Made by a program: the position numbers and the translations under genes
In this document: positions 54,733 to 62,744 of the stretch, piece after piece
Position numbering within the stretch: position 1 is the first letter of the stretch
Layout: each line of letters starts with the position of its first letter
The notes under the pieces: generated by a model
The model's database searches: none
What the model was told of the DNA's origin: nothing
Seen by the model: only the letters and a program-made list of their open reading frames with translations
Source: Myxococcales bacterium
GTDB taxonomy: Bacteria > Myxococcota_A > Polyangia > Polyangiales > Ga0077539
Direction of reading: 5' to 3'
Assembly: GCA_016792845.1 (NCBI GenBank)
Contig: JAEUKH010000038.1
Coordinates: 1-64,000, forward strand
Length of the DNA stretch: 64,000 bases

Positions 54733-57041
54733 GGGCTCTCCGACTGCGCGGCCAAGGTCGATCGATGGAGGAGCGCCAGCTCGAGTTGGGCGCCTCGGAG
54801 CCGCGCCCGCCACAACATCGAAGCGGTGAGGTTGCAGCCGCGGAGGTCGCACGCTTCGAGGTTGGCGCTCTCGAAGTTGGCCTCCATCGCGTCGGCAGTC
54901 AGGAGGCTCGCTCCCGTCAGGATCGCTTCGTGAAAGCGGGCCTCTCGGAGCTTGGCGCAGGTCAGATCAGCTGCTTCGAGGACGGCGCGAGCGAACTCTG
55001 CCTTCTCGAAGACCCCGCGGTTGGCCTTGAGGCCGCGGAGGTTTGCCTCTTCAAACTTCGCCCCGACGGCCACGACGTCGAGCATCGAGACGTTCTCTAG
55101 GTTGGTCTTCTCAGCAGCGCGAAGCCCCGTCAGGTTGGCGCCGTCGAAGATCGCGCCGCTGAAGTAGCCGGCTTCGAGGGTCGCATCGACCATCGAGGCG
55201 CGCTCGAAATGCGATCGCGCGCCCTTCGCGTGAGAGAAATCACACCCATCGAGGATCGACTCTCGAAAGTCACAAGCGTCAATCGAAGCCCCGACGAACT
55301 CTGCCCCTTTCAGATTGGCTTTGAAGAAGCGGCTGCCGGTGAAGACCGCATCTTCGGCCGAGGCGTCGGCGAAATCGGCCTCTTGCGCGTCGACCCCGGC
55401 GGCGCTCACACCGTCGAGGACGCTCTCGGTGAAGTCACATTCGGCGATGTCGGCCTCGGTGAGATCGGCCCCTGACAGGTCGGCGCCCTTGAAGGTGCAG
55501 CCGCGCAAGAGCGCCCCGCGCAGGAGGGTCCGGGTCAAGACGGCGTCACTGAAGTCGACGCCCGAGAGGTCGAGGTTCGAGAGGTCGACACCCGCCAAAT
55601 CGAGGCCCACCATGGGCTCTTCGTAAGCGCGACGGCGCAGCACCTCTTCGCGCGTCAGCGCGGCCGCCTCTGCGAGGTCTTCATCGGGCGCGGCCTCGGG
55701 GGCTTCATGCAACGAAGCGCGCAGCTCTGGCGGCACCTCGATGCCCGCGGCCTCCATCGAGGCAACGGCCTCTTCGGCCGAGGGGCTTGGCGCTTCGGGT
55801 TGCGCGATCATTTCGCGGAGCCTCTCGACGATGGCGAGGCTCCCCTCTCTCGTTTCAGACGACGCGTCAGCGCTTGCTTCGAGGCTCAACGCGAGCGACG
55901 CGAGGGCCTCTTGATAGCTCGGCACCGCCGCGGGGGCGGGCAGGGCGTTGTCTTCGGGCGGCGCCTCGGGCTCGAACTCGGCGTCTTCGTCGGTCTCTTC
56001 GGCCTTCTTGCGCTCAAGCCATTGCTGATAATACCCGAGGTTGTTCACCGCGCTGAGGGGCTCATGGATGAAGAACAGGGTCTTCACCTCTTCGAGCTTC
56101 TCGGTCACGCCTTCGAGGAGCCCGCGCCAGACGAGCTGACATTGCGCGTTGTCGCCGTCGAGCACGATGGTATCAAGGCGGAAGACCACCTCGACGAATT
56201 CGACCGCGCCGCTCGGGCGCTCGACCTCGGCGAAGCAGCGCGCGCGGAGCCCCGGGAGCCGCGTCTTGAGCACCGAGCGAGAGGGCGTGAGGTGCTGCAA
56301 CCCGAGGCTCTCGTCGCCGCGCCAGGCCCCGTCGACGCTCTGCGCCGCGGGGGCGCTGTTGTAATAGCTGTAATCGAAATCGACCGGCAGCCACGGCCAT
56401 CGGGTCTTGAGCCAGGCGTCATCGTAGGTGCCCGTCTTGCGGGTGCGCTCGACCCAGTTGGGCATCACCGGCGCGAAACAGACCGGCGCCGGGCGATCGC
56501 CGGGGCTTGAGATGGGCGTCGACGGGTCTTCGAGGTTCGGCAGCATGACCCGCGGCCCCTGCTCGGTCTCTTGCTCGCGGAGCCCTGCGCCGAGCGGGTT
56601 GCGCGAGAATCCTGGGCCGCCGAAGGCGCGCTCCCATCGGAGCGGCATCTGCGTGAAGGGTGTCGGCGTCGAGACGGCGCCGTAGCGGTCGAAGAAGCGA
56701 TCACCGAAGACGGCGATGTTGCGGGTGACGGCGCCGACCTTGAAGCCCGCGAGGAGGCTCCCCACGGGCTCGGCCCCGGGCGCCCAGGCGTGCCCCACGA
56801 AGTAACACTCTGCTTTGGGTTTGAAGATCGCGAAATCGCTATCAAACCGCAGCGAGAGGTTCGGGTCGTCGTCCCAATGGAGGGGGCCGGTGATGAGCGC
56901 TTGGGTGGCGGCGAGGGTGCACTCGCCGTCATCGACGAGGTCAAAGGTGCCCTTCGCGAACACCATGAGCGCCCCCTCAGGGGGGCGAACCTGCCAGTGC
57001 AGAAAGCCGAACTCGAAGGGAGTCTCTTTGACGATTTTCAA
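54729..57041 (-). CDS. DUF2169 and pentapeptide-repeat fusion
   Basis: This 770-residue protein has residues 1-340 as the DUF2169 domain (FGFLHWQVRPPEGALMVFAKG, then PLRWERAFGGPGFSRNPLG). A linker rich in Glu/Ala (about 340-480) leads to pentapeptide repeats to the end (LDLAGVDLSNLDLSGVDFSD and similar). DUF2169 proteins accompany VgrG, PAAR and DUF3540 in T6SS modules and are thought to be chaperones or adaptors for spike cargo. TTG start at 57041 without a clear ribosome site, so the start is only fair. The stop overlaps the next gene by four bases. Fusion with pentapeptides is a known architecture for such modules. Confidence 0.87.
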   Translation of the reverse strand: MKIVKETPFEFGFLHWQVRPPEGALMVFAKGTFDLVDDGECTLAATQALITGPLHWDDDPNLSLRFDSDFAIFKPKAECYFVGHAWAPGAEPVGSLLAGFKVGAVTRNIAVFGDRFFDRYGAVSTPTPFTQMPLRWERAFGGPGFSRNPLGAGLREQETEQGPRVMLPNLEDPSTPISSPGDRPAPVCFAPVMPNWVERTRKTGTYDDAWLKTRWPWLPVDFDYSYYNSAPAAQSVDGAWRGDESLGLQHLTPSRSVLKTRLPGLRARCFAEVERPSGAVEFVEVVFRLDTIVLDGDNAQCQLVWRGLLEGVTEKLEEVKTLFFIHEPLSAVNNLGYYQQWLERKKAEETDEDAEFEPEAPPEDNALPAPAAVPSYQEALASLALSLEASADASSETREGSLAIVERLREMIAQPEAPSPSAEEAVASMEAAGIEVPPELRASLHEAPEAAPDEDLAEAAALTREEVLRRRAYEEPMVGLDLAGVDLSNLDLSGVDFSDAVLTRTLLRGALLRGCTFKGADLSGADLTEADIAECDFTESVLDGVSAAGVDAQEADFADASAEDAVFTGSRFFKANLKGAEFVGASIDACDFRESILDGCDFSHAKGARSHFERASMVDATLEAGYFSGAIFDGANLTGLRAAEKTNLENVSMLDVVAVGAKFEEANLRGLKANRGVFEKAEFARAVLEAADLTCAKLREARFHEAILTGASLLTADAMEANFESANLEACDLRGCNLTASMLWRARLRGAQLELALLHRSTLAAQSESP

Positions 57042-57071
57042 GGTCGATGATCTTCGATGGGGTCAAAACGC

Positions 57072-57479
57072 TCAGCCGAGTACGATGACGGTGGTCTGGC
57101 TCGGCGCGATCTGGGCGCCCGCGGGCGCGTTGGCGTTCATGCCGTTTTGCTGAGTCGGCTTGAGCACCGTCTCGATGTCGGCCCCTTGGCATTTGACGTT
57201 CGAGGCGCCCATCCGATAGCCGGTCTTGTTCATATTGACCTGGCTCATCATGCCGAAGAGCGTGCCCGCCTCGTCGCCCTGCGACCGGCTCACGCTGCTC
57301 GATTTGGTGACCGCGTCTTTGCCGCAGATCTTGACCTTCGAGGCCGTGCCCGAAGCCTGCGTCACCATCGAGATGTTCGGATACGGGATCGGCACAAAGG
57401 GCGCCGGCGGCGCAGGCGTCTTGCACACATCAGGGAAGGCGAAGCACTGCCCTCCCCCTTTGCTCGATGCAGGAAACAT
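57072..57479 (-). CDS. DUF4150 PAAR-like spike tip protein
   Basis: This 135-residue protein matches the DUF4150 PAAR-like family: FPDVCKTPAPPAPFVPIPYPN at the N-terminus, the KICGKDAVTKSSSVSRSQGDE centre and a MGASNVKCQG strand. PAAR-like proteins sharpen the end of the VgrG spike and carry effectors. The Cys and His content allows metal binding as in PAAR cones, but the exact ligands are not clear. No C-terminal toxin is fused. ATG follows GAGAGGG nine bases upstream. It lies between DUF3540 and DUF2169 genes, the usual order. Confidence 0.9.
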   Translation of the reverse strand: MFPASSKGGGQCFAFPDVCKTPAPPAPFVPIPYPNISMVTQASGTASKVKICGKDAVTKSSSVSRSQGDEAGTLFGMMSQVNMNKTGYRMGASNVKCQGADIETVLKPTQQNGMNANAPAGAQIAPSQTTVIVLG

Positions 57480-57530
57480 CTTCGTCTACCCTCTCTTGGC
57501 TCGCCTCAACGGGGTGCCCCCGCGGCGCGC

Positions 57531-58088
57531 TCACGCAAGATACACCTTGTCGCCCTTGATCTTGACGTCTTCTTTGGCCTTGATGAGCGTGCGCTGACCG
57601 AGCATGTGCACGGTCTTCTCGGCCACGAGGCGCAGCCGCCCCGCGCGGGTCTGCGACAGCTCTTCGACCTCGCGGTAGACGTTCTTGGCGCGCTCGAGCA
57701 CCCGCTCGGCCTGGGTCTCGATGACCCCGACCACCTGCCGCACGCGGTCGAAGCTCGCGGTGAGCGTGCGGCCCTCGACCTTGGCCTCGCCCACCTCGGC
57801 ATGCAACCGCGGGGTGCTGAGCTCGACCCCCTCGGCGGCCACGATCTTCACCTTGCCCTGAGGGGCCCGAAGCTCGAGGTCGCCTTCGGGCGCGACGATC
57901 ACCGTCACCCGGGTGCCGCTGTGGTGCTCGAAGAGCAAGCGCCCCTCGGCGTCGGTCACCCGCAGCACATCGCCCGTCGCCGCGTCAGCGCCGCGCACCA
58001 GCGAGGCCGAGACCCCCGTACGGGTGCTCAACACCTCGGCGGCTTCGAGGGCCTCGATCACCCGCGGAGCGTCGTCGTCTTGTGACAT
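57531..58088 (-). CDS. DUF3540 protein, probable spike beta-helix segment
   Basis: This 185-residue protein of the DUF3540 family is regularly found between VgrG and DUF4150 genes. Residues 40-110 are short strands in tandem (EGDLELRAPQGKVKIVAAEGVELSTP) that look like the gp5/VgrG C-terminal beta-helix; the end is helical with a final strand. Because the adjacent VgrG seems to end soon after its OB fold, DUF3540 may form the next part of the needle. ATG after GAGAGGGG. Inference on structure only. Confidence 0.85.
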   Translation of the reverse strand: MSQDDDAPRVIEALEAAEVLSTRTGVSASLVRGADAATGDVLRVTDAEGRLLFEHHSGTRVTVIVAPEGDLELRAPQGKVKIVAAEGVELSTPRLHAEVGEAKVEGRTLTASFDRVRQVVGVIETQAERVLERAKNVYREVEELSQTRAGRLRLVAEKTVHMLGQRTLIKAKEDVKIKGDKVYLA

Positions 58089-58109
58089 CGAAGACCCCTC
58101 TCTGTTCGA

Positions 58110-59597
58110 TCAACCTGCCGAGTCGTCAAAGGTGACGGTGATGCCGTGTCGGGTGCGCATCTGGCTCTGCGAGGCGTTGCCGCTGTTGACCGGAGACGCG
58201 GTCTCGAAGTTGGGCGCCGAGCTCTGGATGATGGGCCGATCGGGGTCACCGTCGATGTGGGTGATCAGCACCTCGGTGCCGATGTGCAGCGGGAATTGAA
58301 CCCCGTACCCGGCCCCCGAGGCGGCCTGGGCCATGCGGATCCAGCGAGAGGCCTTGCCGCCATTTTTACCGGCGACATCCCACGGCAGGAGCACCTTGTA
58401 GCGCCCGTGCTCGTCGAGGGGCGTGTGGCGATCGCCGTCGGCGGCGGCGTCGACCTTGCCGTGAATGACCCCCACGATGCGCGGCTTCGGCGTCACCTGT
58501 TGGGGCCTGAACGCGACCTCATACGGGAGCAGCGTGAAGCTGTTGAGATAAGCCCGGACCGACTCGCTCGGGCGGTTGTCGCGGAGCCCCTCTTGGTTGA
58601 CCTCATGGAGCACCGAGGTCACCACATAATCGCTGTCAAAGGCCGCGATGGGGTGCCCTTCGAGGGCGAACTTGTCGCCGTTGCGGAGCCCCCGGAGCAC
58701 GCTCGACCCGCGAAAGATCACCCGCTGCGCGAAGTGCTCTTGCGCACGGATGCGCGCGAGGCGGCGGCCCGCGCCGACGTCTTTGTAGTGCTCGCCGTAG
58801 TACACCTGCTCGCCCTGGCCGAGCTCGGCGTCGACCTCGTTCTCGGCGGTGAGGCTCGACGAGGGCGTGCGGTAGTTGTAATCGCGCAGCGTCACCTTCT
58901 TGGGGATCACGCGCTGGGTGCGCGAGAGCGCGGTGATGACCTCTTGCTGCAACATCACCCCTTGGCGCGGCTCGTAGGGCACCGACTCGTAGCCCTCGCG
59001 CGGCCTGAAGGCCGAGTTGTTGTCGGCCACGATCAGCTTCGCCGCGGTGTCGGTGTGCTCGAAGTAATAGAAGAGACCTTCATGCTCCATCACCCGTGAG
59101 ATGAAGTTGAAGTCGGTCTCTTGGTACTGAACCTTGTATTCGTACTTTGTATACTGGCCGGTGACGCGGATCTCGTAATCGTCGCCGTCGTGCCAGCCCG
59201 CCTCGTCGAGCACGTCTTTGACGATCTCGGGCGCAGAGAGGTCTTGGTACACCCACGACCCGAAGGTGAGCGTGGTGTCGAAGAGCCGCGGCACGAACCT
59301 GAAGCGGTACACCGCCTGCGCGATGTCGGCCTGGGCCAGCATCTCAACCTCGCGCAAATACCCGTGAAACTTGTGCTCTTCGGCCTCGCCGAAGGCGAAA
59401 TAGCAAGGCTGCGAGAGCAGCCCGTCGAGGTCGTCTTGGTCGAGCGAACCGCCGAAGGTCGTCTCGACCACGAGGTCGAAATCGTAGAGCGACGAGATCG
59501 CCTCACGCCCGTGCAACGACCGAACAAACAAGTCATCAGGGGGTACCGCGTTGCTGCGAAATACCACCTTGAAATCACCACCGTTGCTCTCGCTCAT
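58110..59597 (-). CDS. vgrG: Type VI secretion spike protein VgrG (TssI), short form
   Basis: This spike protein has 495 residues. The N-terminal gp27-like part (about 15-370) carries the usual signatures: LHGREAISSLYDFDLVVET, YFAFGEAEEH, HGYLREVEML and YRFRFVPRL. Then comes the OB-fold domain (about 370-470; DEHGRYKVLLPWD, RWIRMAQ, GTEVLITHIDGDPDRP). It ends about 25 residues later with DDSAG, so the long beta-helix and any effector tail are missing, where most VgrG proteins run past 600. ATG after GGGAGTGG. It is the first T6SS gene in this strand order, with a PpiC-type isomerase gene 95 bp upstream. Confidence 0.93.
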   Translation of the reverse strand: MSESNGGDFKVVFRSNAVPPDDLFVRSLHGREAISSLYDFDLVVETTFGGSLDQDDLDGLLSQPCYFAFGEAEEHKFHGYLREVEMLAQADIAQAVYRFRFVPRLFDTTLTFGSWVYQDLSAPEIVKDVLDEAGWHDGDDYEIRVTGQYTKYEYKVQYQETDFNFISRVMEHEGLFYYFEHTDTAAKLIVADNNSAFRPREGYESVPYEPRQGVMLQQEVITALSRTQRVIPKKVTLRDYNYRTPSSSLTAENEVDAELGQGEQVYYGEHYKDVGAGRRLARIRAQEHFAQRVIFRGSSVLRGLRNGDKFALEGHPIAAFDSDYVVTSVLHEVNQEGLRDNRPSESVRAYLNSFTLLPYEVAFRPQQVTPKPRIVGVIHGKVDAAADGDRHTPLDEHGRYKVLLPWDVAGKNGGKASRWIRMAQAASGAGYGVQFPLHIGTEVLITHIDGDPDRPIIQSSAPNFETASPVNSGNASQSQMRTRHGITVTFDDSAG

Positions 59598-59692
59598 GGC
59601 ACCACTCCCACCGGGTTATGCTGTTCGCCCGGTCATGGTACCGAATCTCTCTCTCGCCCGCGAGGGGGCTCAACCCCTTTTGGACAAATCTC

Positions 59693-60166
59693 CTACTCGG
59701 TGCGCTGAATGACGTGAAACCCGAACGAGGTCTCGACCACCGCCGAGATTTCGTTGACCTCGAGCGCGAAGGCCGCCTCTTCGAAGGCCGGCACCATCTG
59801 CCCGCGGCCGAACATGCCGAGCGCGCCGCCCCGAGCCTGGGCCCCGGGCTCATCGCTGAACTCGCCCGCGAGCTGTGCGAAATCGCCGCCCGCCCGAGCC
59901 CGGCGCAGCACCTCGTCGGCGCGGGCTTGGGCTTCGGCGCGGCTCCGCGTGATCGACTCGGGGGCGCGCTCAGACTCACGGTGCATCACCAACACATGCC
60001 GCGCGCCGATACGCCGCGGCCGCGGCCGCCCCGCGTCGCCCTCGCCCACCTCGGCCCGGGCCCGCGCGGTCTCGGCGGCGGGGTCGCTCGTGTTGGCCCG
60101 CGCGCGCTCTGAACAGCTCGCGCGGGAGACCCACAGACCGAGCAAAAGAAACAGCTGGCTTCGCAT
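59693..60166 (-). CDS. Small parvulin peptidyl-prolyl isomerase (PpiC-like), exported
   Basis: This 157-residue protein has a short signal sequence with a Cys at its end (RASC, a weak lipobox) followed by one parvulin domain. ARHVLVMHRES opens it; GALGMFGRGQMVPAFEEAAF and SFGFHVIQRTE are the parvulin core and end. It should act on exported proteins. ATG 60166 starts the signal sequence; the longer open frame upstream is random. Whether it belongs to the T6SS operon is uncertain, since 95 bp separate it from vgrG. Confidence 0.8.
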   Translation of the reverse strand: MRSQLFLLLGLWVSRASCSERARANTSDPAAETARARAEVGEGDAGRPRPRRIGARHVLVMHRESERAPESITRSRAEAQARADEVLRRARAGGDFAQLAGEFSDEPGAQARGGALGMFGRGQMVPAFEEAAFALEVNEISAVVETSFGFHVIQRTE

Positions 60167-60198
60167 CGGGGCGAGACCTTCGCACACTCTCGCGTCGG

Positions 60199-61236
60199 TC
60201 AAAAGTGAACGCTGAGCCCCATGCCCTGGGCGCGCGACGGGCCTGGGCCGAGCTGCCAGCGGGTCGCGTGCGCGCCGCCGCGGGGGGCCAACGCGGCCCA
60301 AACGAGGCCGCCGATCACCGCGGCCCCGCCCGCGGCGAAGCCTACGATCGCGAGGGTGTTGTAGGTGTCGGCGCGGTCGAGGGCGGCCTCTGCGTCGGGG
60401 GTGCAGACCCCTGTGTCGTCGCATCCGTTCTGCCCTTCGGTCTCGGCTGAGGATGACAGTCCGAGCATCACCGCGCCGCCGATGGCAAGGGCCCCGCCGG
60501 CCCCGACGAGCACCCAGGGCGCGGCCCCAGGGCCATGCGAAGATGTTGAAACCACAGGAGAAGTCGGCGTCGCCATGGGGGCCGGTGCGGGGGCCTGGGC
60601 GGGGGTCACGGGCGCAGCCACGGGCGCAGGCGGGGGCTCGGGGGCGCGCACGGCGACGAGGCGCAGCGTCATGGCGAGCGATTGCCCTGAGACGGCTTGG
60701 GCGCGCTGGTCGATGGGCTCGAAGCCCGGGGCCTCGACGCGCACCCTGATTTCGCCCGGCGAGACCGCGATGGGGGCGTTGACGAGCGAGGCGCGCACTT
60801 CGTCTTCGCCGACGCGCACCGTGGCGCCCTCGGGGAGCGTGCCCTCGACCTGGAGTTGGAGCCGCGCGATGCGAGGTTCGAGCTCGGTGACGGTGCCGCG
60901 GCAGCTCGCGAGGATGCGGTCGCGGTTGCGCAATTGCCGGTCGATCTCGGCCTCGCGTACGCAGGCCCTCGCTTCGGCCAGCGCCTCGACGAGGTGCCCC
61001 ACCGCGCGATGTTCGGCCGCGAGCATGACCCGCAGCGAGGGGTGCTGCCGGATCGCTGCCGCTTGTTGTGCGAGCTGAAGCGCCTGGGCGTGCTCGCCGC
61101 GGTCGCGGGCCGCCTCGGCTTGGGCGATGAGGTCACGGCGCGCGAGGTCTTCGCGGCCGCTCTGCGCCGACGCCGCCGAGGCGCCGAGCACACACGCGAG
61201 CCATACGCTGTTTCGAGACAATTCGGTTCGGGTCAT
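60199..61236 (-). CDS. PEGA-like exported protein coupled to a kinase
   Basis: The protein has 345 residues. A signal peptide (cut after ASAAS) is followed by a helical, TPR-like part with AEAARDRGEHAQALQLAQQ, then a PEGA-like beta domain (about 115-190, VEGTLPEGATVRVGEDEV). A Pro/Ala-rich linker and two C-terminal hydrophobic helices end it. PEGA modules are thought to bind cell wall or proteins at the surface. ATG 61236 shares a base with the kinase stop (TGATG), so the two are translationally coupled. This pairing is common in myxobacteria, but the role is unknown. Confidence 0.72.
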   Translation of the reverse strand: MTRTELSRNSVWLACVLGASAASAQSGREDLARRDLIAQAEAARDRGEHAQALQLAQQAAAIRQHPSLRVMLAAEHRAVGHLVEALAEARACVREAEIDRQLRNRDRILASCRGTVTELEPRIARLQLQVEGTLPEGATVRVGEDEVRASLVNAPIAVSPGEIRVRVEAPGFEPIDQRAQAVSGQSLAMTLRLVAVRAPEPPPAPVAAPVTPAQAPAPAPMATPTSPVVSTSSHGPGAAPWVLVGAGGALAIGGAVMLGLSSSAETEGQNGCDDTGVCTPDAEAALDRADTYNTLAIVGFAAGGAAVIGGLVWAALAPRGGAHATRWQLGPGPSRAQGMGLSVHF

Positions 61237-62651
61237 CACTCCACCAGGATCGGGTCGTTGCCCCCCGCAGGGCGTGTTGTGCGGCGCCGACGGCTGCTCC
61301 GCGAAGGTCGTTCGGGTGATGCGGGCGACGGCGCGGAGGGCAACGCCTCGGCCCCGGCGTCGACCGCGGCCGCCACCGGCGCGGGCGCCACGGGCGGGGC
61401 CGCCACGGGCGCCTGCGGGGGCGCTTGGGCGGGGTCTGGGCCCCCTCCCCTCGGCGACGAGGGTGCGGGCGCGGTTGGGGCCGCTGCGGCGGTCGTAGAC
61501 GTGCCCTCGGGCGCGGCCGCGCGCCCCCGCCACACCACGCCCCCTAGAGCGAGCAGTGCGACCGCGGCGAGGCCTGACACCACCCACCGACGATCGGGCG
61601 TCGCGGGGGATGCAGGGCTTGCTGCGACGGCGGGGCTTGCTGCGAAGGTGGCGGCGGGGCCGGTGATGGGCGCGACGAGGGGCGACGCGAGGGTGCCACC
61701 GAGCGCGGCGTTGGGCGCGCGCAAGGCGGGCCTCGGGGTGGCCTTCTGAGACTGCGGGCACGCGGCCGCGAGGGCCTCGTAGAGGGCCGCGGCGTTGGCG
61801 AAGCGCTCGGCGGGGCGCAGCGCGAGGGCGCGGGCGAGGACGGGCTCCCAGGCGCCGACGTCGAAGCCGAGGCGGGCGGGGCTCGGGCGGGGCTCGCCGA
61901 GGATGTCTGCATAGAGCTCGGTGAGGTCGCCGTGCGCGTAGGCGGTGCGCCCCACGAGGCACTCGACGACGACGAGGGCGAGGGCGTGGACGTCGGTCCA
62001 CGGGCCGGTGCGGGAGCCGGTGACTTGCTCGGGCGCAGCGTACTGGGGTGAGTACCCCGCGGGGGCGCCGCGGGTCGAGGTCATGCCCGAGCTCGCGGCG
62101 GCGCTGTCGTCGCGATCCATCAGCTTGGCGATGCCGAAATCGAGCATCCGCAGCGATGTCTCGCGCTTGCCCTTGACCAGCATCATGTTGGCGGGCTTGA
62201 TGTCGCGATGGGCGATGCCCTCGTCGTGGGCGAGGGCGAGGGCATCGAACGCGGGCTTGAGCAGCGCGAGCACCTCATCGGGGGCCATGGGCTCGCCGCG
62301 GCGCGCTTCGAGCCGCGCTTCGAGGGGCTCGCCGTCGAGCCATTCGAGGGCCGTCCACGGGGCGAGTTTGCCGCCGGGCATGGGCGAGGTGCCGTAATCG
62401 ATGACCCGCACGATGGCGGGGTGTTCGAGCCGCGCGATGGTCTTCGCTTCGAGCGCAAAATTGGCCATAAAGGCCTCGCGCGCGCTGTCTGACAGGTCGG
62501 GCGGCACCTTCAGCACTTTGAGCGCCACGGGGCGATCGAGCGACTCGTGAATGGCGCGATAGACCGCACCATATCCGCCCTCGGCGACGAAGCGTTCGAC
62601 GCGAAATTTGTCTGCAACCCGCTCGCCCGCCAACTTGAACGGATCGCTCAT
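61236..62651 (-). CDS. Transmembrane Ser/Thr kinase with basic C-terminal tail
   Basis: This is a 471-residue Hanks kinase. AEGGYGAVYRA glycine loop, VALK lysine, HRDIKPANMML, LDFGIAK and the APEQ motif are all intact. A membrane helix (near 350) separates it from an exported Pro/Ala-rich tail. The end is Arg-rich (SSRRRRTTRP) before the last residues DPILVE, and the neighbouring kinase ends in much the same way. ATG 62651 begins with SDPFKLAGERVADKF, the start of the kinase fold. One base is shared with the PEGA-like gene downstream. Ligand unknown. Confidence 0.87.
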   Translation of the reverse strand: MSDPFKLAGERVADKFRVERFVAEGGYGAVYRAIHESLDRPVALKVLKVPPDLSDSAREAFMANFALEAKTIARLEHPAIVRVIDYGTSPMPGGKLAPWTALEWLDGEPLEARLEARRGEPMAPDEVLALLKPAFDALALAHDEGIAHRDIKPANMMLVKGKRETSLRMLDFGIAKLMDRDDSAAASSGMTSTRGAPAGYSPQYAAPEQVTGSRTGPWTDVHALALVVVECLVGRTAYAHGDLTELYADILGEPRPSPARLGFDVGAWEPVLARALALRPAERFANAAALYEALAAACPQSQKATPRPALRAPNAALGGTLASPLVAPITGPAATFAASPAVAASPASPATPDRRWVVSGLAAVALLALGGVVWRGRAAAPEGTSTTAAAAPTAPAPSSPRGGGPDPAQAPPQAPVAAPPVAPAPVAAAVDAGAEALPSAPSPASPERPSRSSRRRRTTRPAGGNDPILVE

Positions 62652-62744
62652 CTCACACGCTCGCTTTGCACCAACGGGCGCCGATCTTTGACCGCGTGAC
62701 GGCCCGTGACAAGCCTCAATCCGCACCGGCGCAGGCGACGCGGC

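Noticed and set aside
60199..62001. 600-residue version of the PEGA-like protein
   Set aside because: The upstream half overlaps the kinase gene in another frame and is Arg/Pro-rich noise; ATG 61236 opens a clear signal peptide.
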